Positions 44,946-57,639 of a DNA stretch of 64,000 nt are shown here, one piece after another. The translations under genes and the position numbers were made by a program. The notes beneath the pieces were generated by a model. It was given only the letters and a program-made list of their open reading frames with translations. It was not told where the DNA came from and made no database searches. How positions within the stretch are numbered: the stretch's first letter is position 1; each line of letters starts with the position of its first letter. Source of the stretch: Gnetum montanum (taxonomy: Eukaryota > Streptophyta > Gnetopsida > Gnetales > Gnetaceae); contig MNCI01002798.1 in NCBI GenBank assembly GCA_015680685.1, positions 179,277-243,276 on the forward strand, given 5' to 3'.

Positions 44946-45831
44946 TGATGAGTCATTATTGGTTGGCTGTGTCAATGAGGCCTTGTCGATGCAGTCGACC
45001 ATGTTGACGAGGCCTCGTCGATGAGGCCACATCAATGCATCTTATCCTACATTGATGAGGCCCCCTCGATGCAATGTCTATTTTTCACCTATAAATACAC
45101 ACCTACCAGCTACATTTATGGCAATCTAGATTTTAGTAGCAGTAAAGCTCTTGCATTTTTTCCATTTGAAAGTTAGAATTTTTCCCCCAAGTGCTCGTTG
45201 TGGGAGTCATGGAGTCTACAAATCTTTATTTGAGCATTCTTGTACCTGATCATGATAGCGTGTGTAGTAATAAAGATAAGATTTCTTATCAACCTTGTAG
45301 CACTTTGAATAGATTAGCTATTTTATTCATGCATTTATTGTTTTCAACTATTTACTAAATGCTTTCAATTAGTTATTAAATATTTTCTAATTATTACATT
45401 AATAAGGAAATTAAGCAAGATAGAATACACACATAAGTACAACCACTTCGAGCGTAACACATATTCACTTGGTAATGCTAGTAGCATTATTGCTTGGTAT
45501 GCCCACTAGCATAGATACTTATGTTAGGATTAGTAAAATGATCAGTTGATTCATTAATTTAGATTATTTAATCAAATCCCTTTTTATTCACAATTTAAGC
45601 ACCCAACTATAAAACATAAAAATGATAGAAATCGAATGCCTCAATTACACTTAACCATACCAATGAACATCACAGGTGTAATTGGGAAGATAATGATTGA
45701 CCTTAAGGCTAGATTCACTTCCTAAAAGGGCTAGTGCACTAGAAACAATAAAGTCCATGGAATTTGACCGGATTGCCCGTGAACACTTTGTGATTCATAT
45801 GGTTGGGCATAGGGTACCTTGCCACTCATTA
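44946..45831 (+). repeat. 3' LTR of element B
   Basis: 886 bp, TGATGAGT...CTCATTA. TATA box at 45090-45097. Shorter than the 5' LTR mainly through a deletion around 45510, where the 5' LTR has about 60 bp more (near 32150-32210). Divergence is visible throughout, so the insertion is old. Confidence 0.8.
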
Positions 45832-48800
45832 GAGAAGAATTTCATTTGGAACATAAGCTAGTTTTTTTTGGTAGAAATATTAGGTTGTATTTATGAATAG
45901 TTTTTCTAAGTAATTTTCTTAATATAGTGAAGTTACTAGAGACTAGAGCAATACTAGTAAATTTATCAAACTAAATCATGAATTTGTTCTTAAAGTTTAG
46001 CCATATGCTAATAAAAGAATTTGGAAGCATAAGAAATCATTGAGTTACTTTATCCTAAAATGTTATAATAAAATATCTGCATGCAACATTATTGGTGACA
46101 TTATAAATACTTAATGATGTTTCAAAATATTCAAGATGTCATCATGTATGGCTTTAGGTAGGGTCAAATAAAAGGTTGATATTTTGTAATGGTTCAAAAG
46201 TGGTCATGAAATTCACAAAATTGGGTTATTATCCAAAAGAGCAAAAGGTGAATTAGTTGTCATCTTAATTCTAGTTTTCTTAAGAATATAAGTAGGAAAA
46301 TAAGAAGCTAGCTCTATTTATCAATTAAATAAATGGATACTTGATCAATTCAAAGTAAGGGCAAAGGATTTCCTAAGAACTAAGCTATGGGAACTTCCCT
46401 TTTCATAAAAAAAAGAAAACATAAAATGTGAGATACTAGCAAACCTTAAAATCAAATTTCACATAAAATAAAATAAAACTAGAAAAGAACTATAATTTTT
46501 AAAAAGTAGATGTAAAACATCATATAAAGATGACAAAACCACCTTAACAAAACCTATGTTAAGATAAGGACCACCAAAAAAAGGAATTTTATTTTTTAAA
46601 AAAACATCCTCCTTCTAGTATAAGAAAAATGGATGTTAATACATAAATGTTGGTCATAGATCAACACACCTCTTATAACTCATTTAGAAGACTATCATCT
46701 ATGACACCTCTCATATGGGTACGGAAATCTAGGAATAGTCTCAACTAATATAATAGATGTGATATTTATAATTATCATTATTAAAATCTTCAGGTTCCAA
46801 ATGCAGTTACTCTTAAACATGATTTTAAACACAAAATATAATGGCTTAATTACATCAAATTAAATAAGATATTTTTTCACTTGGTATAAATTAGTATATG
46901 GTAAATTAAAATTCAAAATTGAAATAAATTACATATGCTCAAATAGAGCAAAGTAGAGGTATGAACATTAAATGAAACTAAGAAAATGAAAGGTAAATTA
47001 AAATGCTTTAGAGAATAAATAGATAAGATCAAATTTAAGATAGAAATACCTTGAAACATAAAATGTAAGTTTAGATTGAATAAGAATAGAATTCACAACT
47101 TGCAACTTTAGAAAATACAAATTAAGGATGGAATAAATAACAAATCTAAATCAATTTTAAAATTGAAAGAGGTAAACATACACATGTTTTTTAAAAGAAA
47201 ATGATGTGAGAACTTAACTATGGGTTAAGTCTTTGGTCTTGATTTCTAGGTCTACAGCTAAAAATTATTTGTTGAGATACAACTCATAGTTTATACCCTC
47301 TTCCTTAACTTGGAGGAACCTAAATTGTTCAAGATAATCTAGGAAAGAGGTAGGAATTTGGAAAGATAAAACTTTGCTTTATGAGGATGAGTTAATAGCT
47401 TTGGGCTATTTACATTCATAAATTTAGATGTAGTGCAACAAATATTAATCTCCTACTATTGTAAAAAATATAAAAAATTAAATTATAAAAATGATTTAAT
47501 ATTTTCCTTTTGGTTTTACTACATCAACTATCATAACTATAGCATTAATTATGAAAATAATTTAACTACTTTTGCACCTATGTATCTATTAAGATGAAAG
47601 CTAGCTATTTATTTTACACTATTTGAAGGAGTAAGAGTCCAAAATATTAAGCAAGGACATTTGAAATCAAATGCATTGCCAAAAGGAAATTTGTAAAACA
47701 AGTAAAATTGAAGTTGAAAAATAAGGTAAATGCATGCACAATCTTCATGGTTAAGAAAACATAATGCACTTAATCAAAAAATTTGTGGGACCACGCTTTT
47801 AAAATAGTATGAAATAGAATATCATCAATGGATCAAAACCACTTTGATGTTAAATCACCTTCCAACACTAAATCCAAATATTATGAAAAGAATGAATTTG
47901 CTAGAAAATGAGAAAACTAGCTATCTTCAACTATTTAAATAGAAGATTACAACAAGGTTTCTAAACCTCACAAAACACTAAAACTTCACCGAAACACTTA
48001 AACAATGCTACAGAGCATGAGGCTCTACAACCACATAATAGTTGTTCTCAATGTAAGATATAGCAGATAGAGAGACTCTCCCATGACTTGAGATTGAGAG
48101 CTTAATTCATAAATAAGAAAAGAACACACAAGCCAACACACAACATAATTGACCTTGAAGCTACAACTACATATGCACTTACTCAATGTGCTCTCACACA
48201 CTCTTGCCTAAGCTCAACACATGAACTTACATGACATCTCATCTTTACATACTCTACAAGCATGAAACACGATCCATATTCATTAATAAAATAAGATAGA
48301 AATCCTAAGAAACTTTCCACAAACTCAACTTGGTGTTTCTATGCTATTTTCATCTTTTTCCACCTTCTCTTAGTTGTTTCTGGAATTGAAATAGAAAATT
48401 CCAAAATTTTTCCTACTCATTTGGATTGTTAATAGTTCTTTGGGATGTATCCCTACAAAACTAGTCATTTTAGTGGGACATCTCACTTCTAGCTAAGATG
48501 TCTCACATTGTAACTAAGACATCTTAGCTAAGACATTTGTACAATAGTAAGACATCTCCTCTGAAGTCTAAGACATCTCATCATTTTTAAGATGGCCCTC
48601 CTGAGATGTTTGCTACAAATCTAATATGTCTTCTACAAGATCTCCTCTTAGCCTAGACTTCTGATGTCTTCTAAGATATCTCTCATAAGAGTCAAAATAT
48701 CATGCAAGATGACTCAATGATCTTCAAGATGTTTCCATGGAGCTCAAAACCTACAAAAATACATATGTGGACAATTAATGAGGGAATCAAAAGAGGTGTT

Positions 48801-51320
48801 ACTACACCAATCACCAAAGATGAGAACTTGCAAAAAACCATATAACTTTGGAGTTGCATGTATATAAAGTACTTTTACACATTAGAAAGGAAAAACTTAG
48901 AAATAAAAATTAATCATGAAAGATCATAATGATTGAGAACATATAACACTATCACACCAAAAAAATGGTGACCTACCATTCTTAGTGACAACATCTAGAA
49001 GTTCCAATGAGAAGAAAAATAAAGATTTGAAAAAGAAAACCTTAAGAAATGAAAACAATGAAAGGTTATTCAAGTCTAATCAAGAATAAATTCCTATTCT
49101 AAAAGCAGTTGTAACAAATTTCAAACTTTGTGAGAATGTGCTTATAATACATATAGTGATTAAAGCAAAAGAAACAAAGCAAAAATGTAATGATGATGAG
49201 TATATCCCTCAATTATAATTACTTGCACATATTTTCTAGTCAAAAAAAGTAGCGCATAACCAAGTGCGATGCCCATTGCAATTGTCACCTACAATAATCT
49301 CATCTCCATAGAAATACTTTGAACACCATATATCAAAAATGGAAAGCAGGATGCTAAAAGAAATATGGATCTTATAGAAATCAAAGGGAATTATCCAAAT
49401 TACAGTCTCTACTTGCATAATGTGCTAATGAAACCTCTGTATTGTTAGTTGATTTACCTTTGAATAAGACTTAATAGTAACAATAGAAACTTTGCTAATC
49501 TTTCTTGTGAGATGCATGCAAAAACTTGACATCAAATTGGGATGGTATTTTGACTATTATGAATTAATTTTTTCTTATTTTCTAAACTTATTGCATTTTA
49601 TATAAAGTTGTAGAAACATGGAGGTCTTTCAACATTGAAAACCATGCAAGATGAACATATATTACCTTCAAACACTAGTCCTCCTCCTCATCCTCAAGCT
49701 TCTAAAGTAAAAAGAAATTTGTGATCTCACCTAGATGCGTTGTTGGAAGTACATAATAAGTAGAAAAAAGTTACCAATGATCCTATGAGTTAACACAACC
49801 TAGATCCTATGCCTTATAAAGAAAAGGAAAATCTATAAGATATGATACATAATTGTAGTGCATCTTACAAATTTGAAAAGGATACTATCAGTTTATACAT
49901 TCTCAAAGAAAGCTTTATTTTATTATGAAAACTTTATTATGAATGATTTTTGTTGGCTAGTTTTTCTATCCACATATCTAAATATAAGAAGGGATATACA
50001 TTTATCTTTAGATGATGCATATTATGTTATAGAGTTTAATGGTTTTCTTATAATTAACCTCACAATTATAGTCAAATATTACTCATATGCCAACAATTTA
50101 TTCATAAGATTGAAAAATGTAAAGCCAACACTATGATTACCAAGCCTCATGTAACAAATGTAAGATGTTGTAATAATATAAATGCCATTAAATTTCATGG
50201 TTTCAATGTTTAAAATTTTTTTATCATTAGAAAGAGACATTGCTACATAGGTTAAAGGGTTTGGGTTGCACAAAATAAGAATGCATGTAGTGTCTACACT
50301 TGCAACCTTTTCACCTTTTTGGGTAGTTTTTTTTTCAGAAATAAGTGCAAAAATTAATGTCTCCTATTCTGAAAAATTAGAGAAACTATGGTAACCCATT
50401 ATGATATGATGATACTTATTGTATATATTGAAACTGAATTTCGTTTTTTACATTCCTAGACTCTCAAGGTGTGTTAAACCCCAAAAATACAATTATATTA
50501 AGAATAAAGAAACATAGTACATTATCATATCCCATCAATAATAAAAAAAATCCAAGAATAACAAAGTAAAAGAAAAGGTCTAATAATTTTGGGTGGCTCT
50601 TACAGGTATTCATAGACATTACTACATCAACATTGTTTAGTTGACTACGCCTCTATTATGTATCACAAAATAACTTGTTTTGGTTATGTATTGTTTAGTG
50701 ATTAGTGTACCAAAGCTATTGTAGGTTTTTTTCCATAGAAGTTCCAATTTATCATTGAGTGCCTACAACATGAACTGAGTTGATTTTCTAGAATCTTATT
50801 CAAGTGATTATATAACTGAATATATTTTCATAATGGCAATAAGATTAAATTTAATTTATCTTCAATGCAATACTTGGCCTAACTTAATGGTTCTTTTAAC
50901 TAGAATATAGTTTTATTTATTATTTAATTTGAATGAACTTAGTTAATTATTTTACTTTTTATTTCATCTTAATTATATCACTTCAATATGACTAGCTTCA
51001 AGCATAAACATGATTATTATTTAATACTCCCAATAGTATTGTAACACCACATGAACTAGGATTAGGTTTAAAAAATATTACTTTAGATAAAAACTAAAAA
51101 GTGCAGAAAAGAAAACATTGCTTAATAAAAATTGAAAAGATTCCAAGAAAATTGAATGAACAAACTAGTAGGCACCCATTAGAGAAAAGGTGCATAGGAA
51201 CAAGAAATATGTAACAAAAAGAAAAAAATTTCATAAAAGAATGTAATGATAGTAGCCCCATGCATACAAAACCTAACTTGTACCTTAATCAAAGTAGAAT
51301 GATCCCTATTGCCCAAGCCA
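45832..51320. other. AT-rich gene-poor stretch between elements B and C
   Basis: No supported gene, LTR pair or RNA gene. Frames longer than 60 codons (for example 92 codons at 49858-50136) have no family resemblance. A local family of short repeats lies at 48460-48740. Probably very old repeats. Confidence 0.4.
48460..48740. repeat. Cluster of AAGACATCTC-like short repeats
   Basis: AAGACATCT or its complement AGATGTCT (with small changes) occurs about ten times in 280 bp, irregularly spaced and in both orientations. No coding potential. Confidence 0.45.
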
Positions 51321-51710
51321 AACACTTGGTAACCCAGTAACAATTAGTGTTTGGTAATTCCAGTAGTGTTGCACTGGTTCAGGATGTGTACGACAAGTGA
51401 GAACGGATGCTGGTGTTAGGACTAGTTAAAGCATAGTTGATTAGTTAAATCAAAGTTAGTTACTTAGTTATCTCTCTCCTCCCTTTGTAGCACTAGGACA
51501 TAAAAACATAAAAAACTAGAAAAATCATGTACCTCAAGTTTACTTAACCATACAATCATACTATACAAGTAAGCTTGGGAAGACAATGATTAATCAACCC
51601 ATCCTTGTTCCACAAAGGCGTGTAAGAACTTAGTCCTTGGAATTTGACTAGATCATGCGTGGATGCTTGTATTCGTATGGTTGAGCATAGGGATACCTCG
51701 CCACTCATCA
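51321..51710 (+). repeat. Inverted half of the element C 3' LTR
   Basis: Reverse complement of 60167-60551 (LTR end ACTCATCA at 51703-51710), lying in the opposite orientation to the rest of the element. With 52022-52437 it adds up to about 805 bp, against 809 bp for the intact LTR. Confidence 0.7.
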
Positions 51711-52021
51711 TAGACCTTCAACAGATTTTTCTCTTATATTTTTAGCAAAGTTGTTTAATTCTATGCTATAATGATCATCTGGGATTTATATACTTGTACT
51801 TTAGGTGAGAATTTGTATGGTGTTTTACCTATGATGCAAACCTAACTTTGATATGAGCTTTATTTATGTTGCATTGATTATATATTAGTTATTGAAATTT
51901 GATAATTTTTATTTAATGATAGAGACTAATATCTATTTTGGATGCATTTTTAATATAAAAATATTTATATTTAATTTTGTAGTTGATTTCAACTATTAAT
52001 TTTTGATAACTATTTTGTTAC
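51711..52021. other. Flank DNA carried into the micro-inversion
   Basis: 311 bp with no similarity to the LTR, starting TAGAC (complement of the target duplication). It is the original left flank of the insertion, now inverted together with half an LTR. Confidence 0.55.
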
Positions 52022-52437
52022 ACATGCTTGAAGTGATCATACTAAGTGTGCTTACTTAGGAGAGTTACAGGGTGAGAGAGAGAACATTAATTAACTAGGG
52101 AAAGCATTAAGTAATACTAATTAACATTAATTAATCTATTTTGAATGTTGCAAGGTTTATCACAAAGTCCTTCTTTATTGCCATACACAAGGTGTGCTCA
52201 GGTACACAATGCTTGAATAAAGATCTGTTTACTTTATGACCCCTACTGTAGGTGCTCAAAAATAATTCTATCCCTGGAAAGGGAAAAAGGCAAGAGTTTG
52301 GATAACGGACTAAGACTAACTATGAAAACCAAGTGTGCCTGCCTCTTATTTATAGGCAATGAGGCAGACCCTAATATCATGTGAATGGCTTCGATATTGC
52401 GTACGTGATATCGTAGATGCAATATTGCGGCTCATCA
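52022..52437 (-). repeat. Non-inverted half of the element C 3' LTR
   Basis: Aligns directly with 60553-60975, including the TATA region (CTATAAATAA on the minus strand) and the terminal GCTCATCA (52430-52437). Confidence 0.75.
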
Positions 52438-52447
52438 TACCCCCATG
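52438..52447 (-). other. Polypurine tract of element C
   Basis: The minus strand reads CATGGGGGTA directly before the LTR start, the usual place for the plus-strand primer. Confidence 0.55.
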
Positions 52448-52501
52448 ACTAAATGAAAACTCATCCTCAAGTTCCTTACAAAATATTGGGAAGGCATAGG
52501 A

Positions 52502-53191
52502 TTATTGACTAAATGAGAACTGACAGCAATAAGGAATAATAGACTCAAAGTTCCCAATGAATGGATTGACAAACATATTACAACATTGGTGTTTACATCC
52601 TTTGTGGTGAACACTGTACATAGATGACATCCAAACCCTCATCTGATAGCTTAAAGAGAGAGTAAAGAAAATGAGGCACGTTGCTACCAACGGTACGATT
52701 GCACCTTCTGTTGTTCCCAATGTAAATGCTCTAGCTTTAGTCCATCCTGAGTGCTTCCTCCTATCCCAGTCCATAGTTCATGTAATCGCCATCTACACAC
52801 ACAACATAGTCACGAATGAGCAAGAATAAGTAAACCATAATGTAGTTGATACCTTGCCTCGATATAAAGTGCATTGGATGGTTTGTGGTTATGGCAGAAA
52901 CTTGGTTAGAGGTTTATCACTGATAACTACCCAAGGTGTAGGGGTGATACAAGTAGTAGAATGGAAAAATTGTGATAGGGCACCCATGACTAAGAGTGAA
53001 CCTCTGATAGCAATAGGGTGGAAAAGTATAGGGAATAAGAAAAATGTGAAAAATAATAATGTTGATGCCAATAAAATGGATGTCATGGATGGGGATGAAA
53101 TGAGAAATTGCTGATTACAAGAAATGTTTAAGAAGAAGAATTTAACAATTGCACCATAAAGGAATGTAAGTGGGTCCTCCCAAAAGCATGC
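52502..53191 (-). pseudogene. Hydrophobic reading frame between pol and 3' LTR of element C
   Basis: On the minus strand one frame runs from about 53191 to 52502, with only three internal stops (TAA 52891, TAG near 52792, TGA near 52780). It includes open parts of 65 codons (ATG 53086) and 90 codons (ATG 52774). Two likely membrane segments stand out, LLASTLLFFTFFLFPILF and GAIVPLVATCLIFFTLSL, with Cys pairs near the end (CKHQCCN, YCCQ). It sits where env-like ORFs occur, about 55 bp before the polypurine tract. The other elements have their third ORF here instead. Chance openness cannot be excluded, since hydrophobic frames arise easily in T-rich DNA. Confidence 0.3.
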
Positions 53192-53209
53192 TCATGCCCT
53201 TTATGCCTT
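53168..53209 (-). other. Conserved post-pol segment, copy in element C
   Basis: The minus strand reads AAAGGGCATGAGCATGC then TTTTGGGAGGACCCACTTA. This copy also provides the uninterrupted version of the site where the LINE entered element D. Confidence 0.45.
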
Positions 53210-54400
53210 GACAAACCCACAAACCAAAGAGTTCATAGGCTCAAGGAATGACATATGGAAACAATGGTTAAAGACTAACCCACAAGAATTTACCAAAAAT
53301 AACAATGCATCAACTAGGAGATAGACTAATCATAAAATCGACAATGAGGTGGAAAATGGGAAGAAAGATGGAGAGTAGAAAATGGAATGGAATCCCAAGA
53401 GTAAGGTTTTTTAAAGGCCCTTGTGTATTTTATGGTTAAGATGATTGGTAGAACTCATTCCAAATATGAACTCAAACCAACCACATTTAATGACCTCGCA
53501 TCAATACACTTGGCCAATCCATCCCCTTGAAGCAACAAGAATGCTTCCCCAAAGAGTCACCACCATTCAAAGCAGAGCGAGATGGAGAAGTAGAAAGTGA
53601 TTAAGGGCCTTAGTTAGAGGGAACATTCAGGCATGGGTAACATGTCTTTCCAGTGCCATAATCAGTGCTTGTAGCCCAGATTTCTTTATTATGTCTAACG
53701 AGTGTGCTTTGAATTCTCACCAGTTTTTTATTTATTTATGTGCATGAGAACAACACCATGCAAAGACCTATTTGATTTATTTGACTTCCTAATGTTTGGT
53801 CATTAGAGGAATGGCGGAAAACCCATGAAAAGCATCCAAGTATCCAAGAGAATAGCTAACACATGTGCATTCAATCCTCTTGAAGTCACACCCTTTTCAA
53901 CCATTGAATCCTTCATTGGTTTGAAGAATACGAAGCCACCTATTCGTTAATAAGTTTATTTAGAAAAAGGGACAGTACAATTCCAATACCAAGGGAGACC
54001 ATAGAGTTGAATGAAGGAATTGATGGTATGGACTCATTGCCTATTTTATCAAAAGAACCATATCATAGTATCAACATTGAAAATCAAAGGTAAAAACCAA
54101 GCATTAACAATCAACACCATTATAGTATAATCCACCATCATGAGCACTTATTATATGACAAATGAAGGTAAATCAAACAAAGAAAATGTGAATGATGGTG
54201 TAAAAAAAATTAATAAAATTGAAACAAAATGTGTAAATCAAAAATACAAAAGAAAAAGAGATGAGGGATTAGAATGGTTAGCATTAGTGGTCCTCTCCCC
54301 CACGACTGAGTTGGAAGGAGGAGATCCGAAATAACAAGTAAGGTTGTCCACCAATAGAGGTAGTATTGGTACTAGCTATTCTAAGCTCATGGAAAGGTTT
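53210..54400 (-). other. Element C 3' untranslated region
   Basis: No gene seen. Aligns with 9789-11090 of D. It contains the G-rich post-pol tract (CAGTCGTGGGGGAGAGG on the minus strand, 54296-54312). Confidence 0.45.
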
Positions 54401-54406
54401 GGTCTA

Positions 54407-55330
54407 TTAGATGTTGATCAAAAATTTCTTATCTGGGCTCTCAAGTTTGGAAATCATCATGGCCCCTAAAGAAAAAGTTTCATAGATAATATGAGGTCCT
54501 TCCCATAGCGTTTGAAATTTAGTGCATTGTGGCATGTGTGTGGGATTCCAGTATAGAACCTTATCTCCTGGTTGATATTTAAATTTCATAATTTTTAGGT
54601 CATGATGTCATTTATTGAAGGCCTTGTGCAATTCGTTAGATGATAGTATGGCTAATCGGTTCTCATCCAGTAAGTTAACCATTCTTTTTGTGCTAGATCA
54701 AGGTCAAGGTTGAGATCACATTCCATAGATAGTGTATAGAGTTCTACTTGAATGGGAAGCAACCTTTTACAAAGATTGAGGATAAGTGCATGAGGCATGC
54801 CAACAACGATTGAGGATAAGTGCATGAGGCATGCCAAACCTAGTTACAATTTGTTGTTGAAAAAATCATGTAGCTATAGATGATGTACAATCCTTAACAG
54901 TGGTTTCTTCTACCCATTTTGTAAAATAGTTAACAGAAACAACAATGTAAGCTTTCCCATTGGACATTGGTGTAATGGACCCCATAAAATCAATTCCCCA
55001 TATGTCAAAGGGTTCTAAAGGTTGAATCCATTGTTGTGGTCCCTCCATTCTAGTATTCATTCCCCCATCACATTGACAATGCTTATAAGATTGCACAAAA
55101 TGATGGACATCTTGAAACAATGTAGGCCAATAATATCTTACAAGTAGGATTTTAATGGTTGTTCATCTCCTGGCATAATGATCCCCACAGGGACCCTCAT
55201 GAACATCTTGGAGAACTTGTAGTTGATTTATATTGGGAACGCACCATCGAACNCACCTAAAAAGAGGAGTTTATTAGGGAAGTAATTAGAAATTGGATAC
55301 TCATCCTCTTTCTTGTTCCATCGCAACCAA
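54407..55330 (-). pseudogene. Element C integrase
   Basis: N-terminal zinc part FVQSYKHCQCDGG (about 55100-55060), then MEGPQQWIQPLEPFDIWGID with the first catalytic Asp in GIDFMGSI, then AYIVVSVNYFTKWVEE. The C-terminal part has YQPGDKVLYWNP and WEGPHIIYETF (54590-54480), the GPY/F module. A 34-bp tandem duplication (54774-54838) and one N (55253) disturb the frame. The rest of the DDE core is too broken to read. Confidence 0.7.
54774..54838. repeat. 34-bp tandem duplication inside integrase
   Basis: GATTGAGGATAAGTGCATGA begins at 54774 and again at 54808. Thirty bases are identical in each copy, so the event is recent or an assembly error; it shifts the integrase frame. Confidence 0.8.
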
Positions 55331-56940
55331 GATAAATGATCGGCAACTACATTCTCAATGTCTTTTTGATCAATCGTTGTAAGATCGAACTCTTGTAAGA
55401 TTACGAGCCATCATATGATGCGAGGTCTTACCATTGGTTTATTTATTAGGAACCTTATTTCACTATGATCCATATGCATGAATACCTCATAACCCAAGAC
55501 ATAGCACCTAAATTTTTCTAGTGCAAACACTACAGCCATTAATTCTTTCTTCGTTGTGGTGTAGTTAAGTTGTGCACCAACAATACTGCTACTTGTATAG
55601 TGGATGTAATAAAGATGTTTTTGATCATCTAACTATGTAAGTACGGCTCCTAAAGCATAGTTGGATGTGTCAGTCATTATGTGGAATGGTTTGGACCATG
55701 CAGGAGCTTGTAGAATGGGTGTTTCTACAAGCTTCAATTTTAAAGTTTGGAAAGCTAGTTCACATTTCCTAGTCCATTCGAAAGGTATGTCATTTTTCAT
55801 TATTTTAACCAATGATTTTTTAACTTTTGAAAATTTCTTCATAAACCTTCTATAGTAGCCAGTGTCTCCAAGAAATGATAGGATATCTTTTACAGTTTCA
55901 GGTTGTCGAGTGATTCCTTGGATAACTTTGATCTTTTTGGGGTCTACCACTATCCTTGCTTGTGAAATCTTATGCCCTAATACAATGCCTTCTTGGACCA
56001 TTAAATGGATTTTTTTCCATTTAAGCCTTAAATTGGTTTCTACACATCACTTTAGTACTTGCTCTAATTAGTCCAAGGCTTGATTGAAGTTCACTCCATA
56101 AGTGGAGAAGTCGTCTATGAAGACTTCCATACCATTTCTTATCTCCTGCTAGAATATGCTTAGAACTAATCATTGAAATGTTGCAGGGTCATTACACAAG
56201 CCAAACAACATTTTTTTGTATGCAAATGTTCCCCAAGGACTGGTGAACTTAGTCTTGGCTTGGTCTTCTAGGGTTATTTTTATTTGGTTGTACCCACTAT
56301 ACCCATCCAGAAAACTATAGTAGCAATACCCTACAATGGTGTCTAAGACTTGGTTGATGAATGGAAATGGAAAGTGGTCTTTGAATGTTGCCATATTCAG
56401 TAGCCTAAAATCTATACACATTCTCCATTTACCTCCCTTTTTGGGAACAATAACTAAGGCACTAACCCATTCACTATCAGCAATGGGGTATATGAATCTA
56501 GCTTTTAGAAGCTATTCGATTTCTTCTGTAACCACTTTCTTGAGCTTTGGGTTCAATCACCTCTGTAGTTGTCATTGAGGCTTCATGGAGGGGTTAGTGG
56601 AATATCCATGTTGGCGTATCATAGGATCTATTCTGGTTAATTTGGGATATGACCAACTGAAGGCTTTCGACCATTTGTTGATCACCTTCAATAGTCTCTC
56701 TTTTTGTTGAGGAGCGAGCTTTGCATTAATAATTACCAGTTTTCCATTCTTGTGAAACGTGTACTCCATACAAGTGGGCAATGGTTTTAACTCAAGGGGC
56801 TCCTGCTTAAACCTATCAGGTATTTCCAACTTCCCCCAGTTGATATTTTCAATGTCAAGACTTGGAATTTGGTGATGGACTTGCACTAATGTGTCTATGC
56901 TATCGATGTAAGTGCAAGTCAATCCCTCAATTGGTTCCAT
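55331..56940 (-). pseudogene. Element C reverse transcriptase and RNase H
   Basis: N-terminal block ELKPLPTCMEYTF and NGKLVIINAKLAPQQKERLL (56800-56690). The RT core follows: FIYPIADSEWVSALVIVPKK, MCIDFRLLNMATFKDHFPF, FLDGYSGYNQIKITL (near 56310), FGLCNDPATFQ and FIDDFSTYG (near 56110). RNase H reads MTDTSNYALGAVLT (about 55680-55640), then KKELMAVVFALEKFRCYVLG and HIIRWLVILQEFDL. FLDGYSGYNQI is the intact form of what element B has as FLDSYNGYNQI. Most stops are TAG. Open parts of 122 codons remain at 56940-56572 and 56001-55633. Confidence 0.8.
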
Positions 56941-57090
56941 GCATATAGTTGAACTACTCTCTTGACTAGCTATTAACCACTAGGTGCCTTCTTGTCTTGT
57001 GGTTGCTGCATACAGGAATCTTTGTATATTAGTCACTTGTGCACACTGATTGCATGCAGGCAATGTTAAATGTTGTACAAACCATGCTTT

Positions 57091-57630
57091 CTACATGCAA
57101 CTATACCTTGTTTCACTGTATGCGATGCATAGAAATTTCTTCTTCTTGATCTTCCCAAACATATTTTCCTTTAATATTTCTAGGGAAAGATCATGGATTC
57201 CTAGGCATGCATCAATTGTTCTTAGCCATGCTCTTTCCATTATGATTGGGAAGTCCCCCTTACTGTTGTTCACTTGAATCACTAGGAAGTCAGCGAGATA
57301 TGACCATCCACAAATAGTGATGATAATGTCCTTCACTAACCCTAATGGGATAGTGATGGATTGGTCAGCCAACTCTAAATGAATGTTACTCTTTTTTAGT
57401 GGAGGAAGGTTCCAATTTTTGTACATTTTTTGAGAGATTAGGTTGACACTAGAACCTGAATCTAAAAGAGCCTTACATAGTTCATTCCCAGCAATTTGTA
57501 AATATATAAAAGGACTTTCAGGATCAGAAAATTTCCTAGGAAGATGGTCAGCCTTAATCCAATCGGTGATGGCATGAGTTAACATGACTATATGTGTTGG
57601 GCATGGTGTTTGGCCTGAAGGGAGTTCCAA
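57091..57630 (-). CDS. Element C aspartic protease (open fragment, 179 codons)
   Basis: The longest clean retroviral-type frame in the window. It shows the retropepsin-like active site ALLDSGSSVNLIS about 60 residues in, then LPPLKKSNIHLELADQSI, ITIPLGLVKDIIITICGWSY and FPIIMERAWLRTIDACLG, ending at a TAA. The ATG at 57630 is only the first in the open part; the original Gag-Pol frame would run in from upstream. The catalytic Asp-Ser-Gly is intact, unlike in element B. Confidence 0.7.
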   Translation of the reverse strand: MELPSGQTPCPTHIVMLTHAITDWIKADHLPRKFSDPESPFIYLQIAGNELCKALLDSGSSVNLISQKMYKNWNLPPLKKSNIHLELADQSITIPLGLVKDIIITICGWSYLADFLVIQVNNSKGDFPIIMERAWLRTIDACLGIHDLSLEILKENMFGKIKKKKFLCIAYSETRYSCM

Positions 57631-57639
57631 CGTTTTGAT

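Larger units (their letters stand above)
31584..45831 (+). mobile_element. Gypsy element B, Athila-like, complete LTR to LTR
   Basis: 14.2 kb: LTR, tRNA-Asp-type primer site, gag, protease, RT, RNase H, integrase, 2-kb untranslated region, third ORF, tandem repeats, LTR. RT motifs (FMDDFS, NGYNQI), the primer site and the extra ORF after integrase point to the Athila/Tat branch. The flanks GAGAT and GAGAA are a probable 5-bp target duplication with one change. All ORFs are interrupted. Confidence 0.8.

Noticed and set aside
48460-48740. CRISPR-like array
   Set aside because: The short repeats are irregular, occur in both orientations and lack unique spacers of constant length; the genome is clearly a plant nuclear one.
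49858-50136. 92-codon plus-strand frame as a host gene exon
   Set aside because: No recognisable motif, no splice or codon-use support, and the surrounding DNA is AT-rich with many similar chance frames.
51321-51710. A separate plus-strand solo LTR left of element C
   Set aside because: Its length, its match to exactly the missing half of the C LTR, and the complementary target duplication show it is an inverted piece of that LTR.
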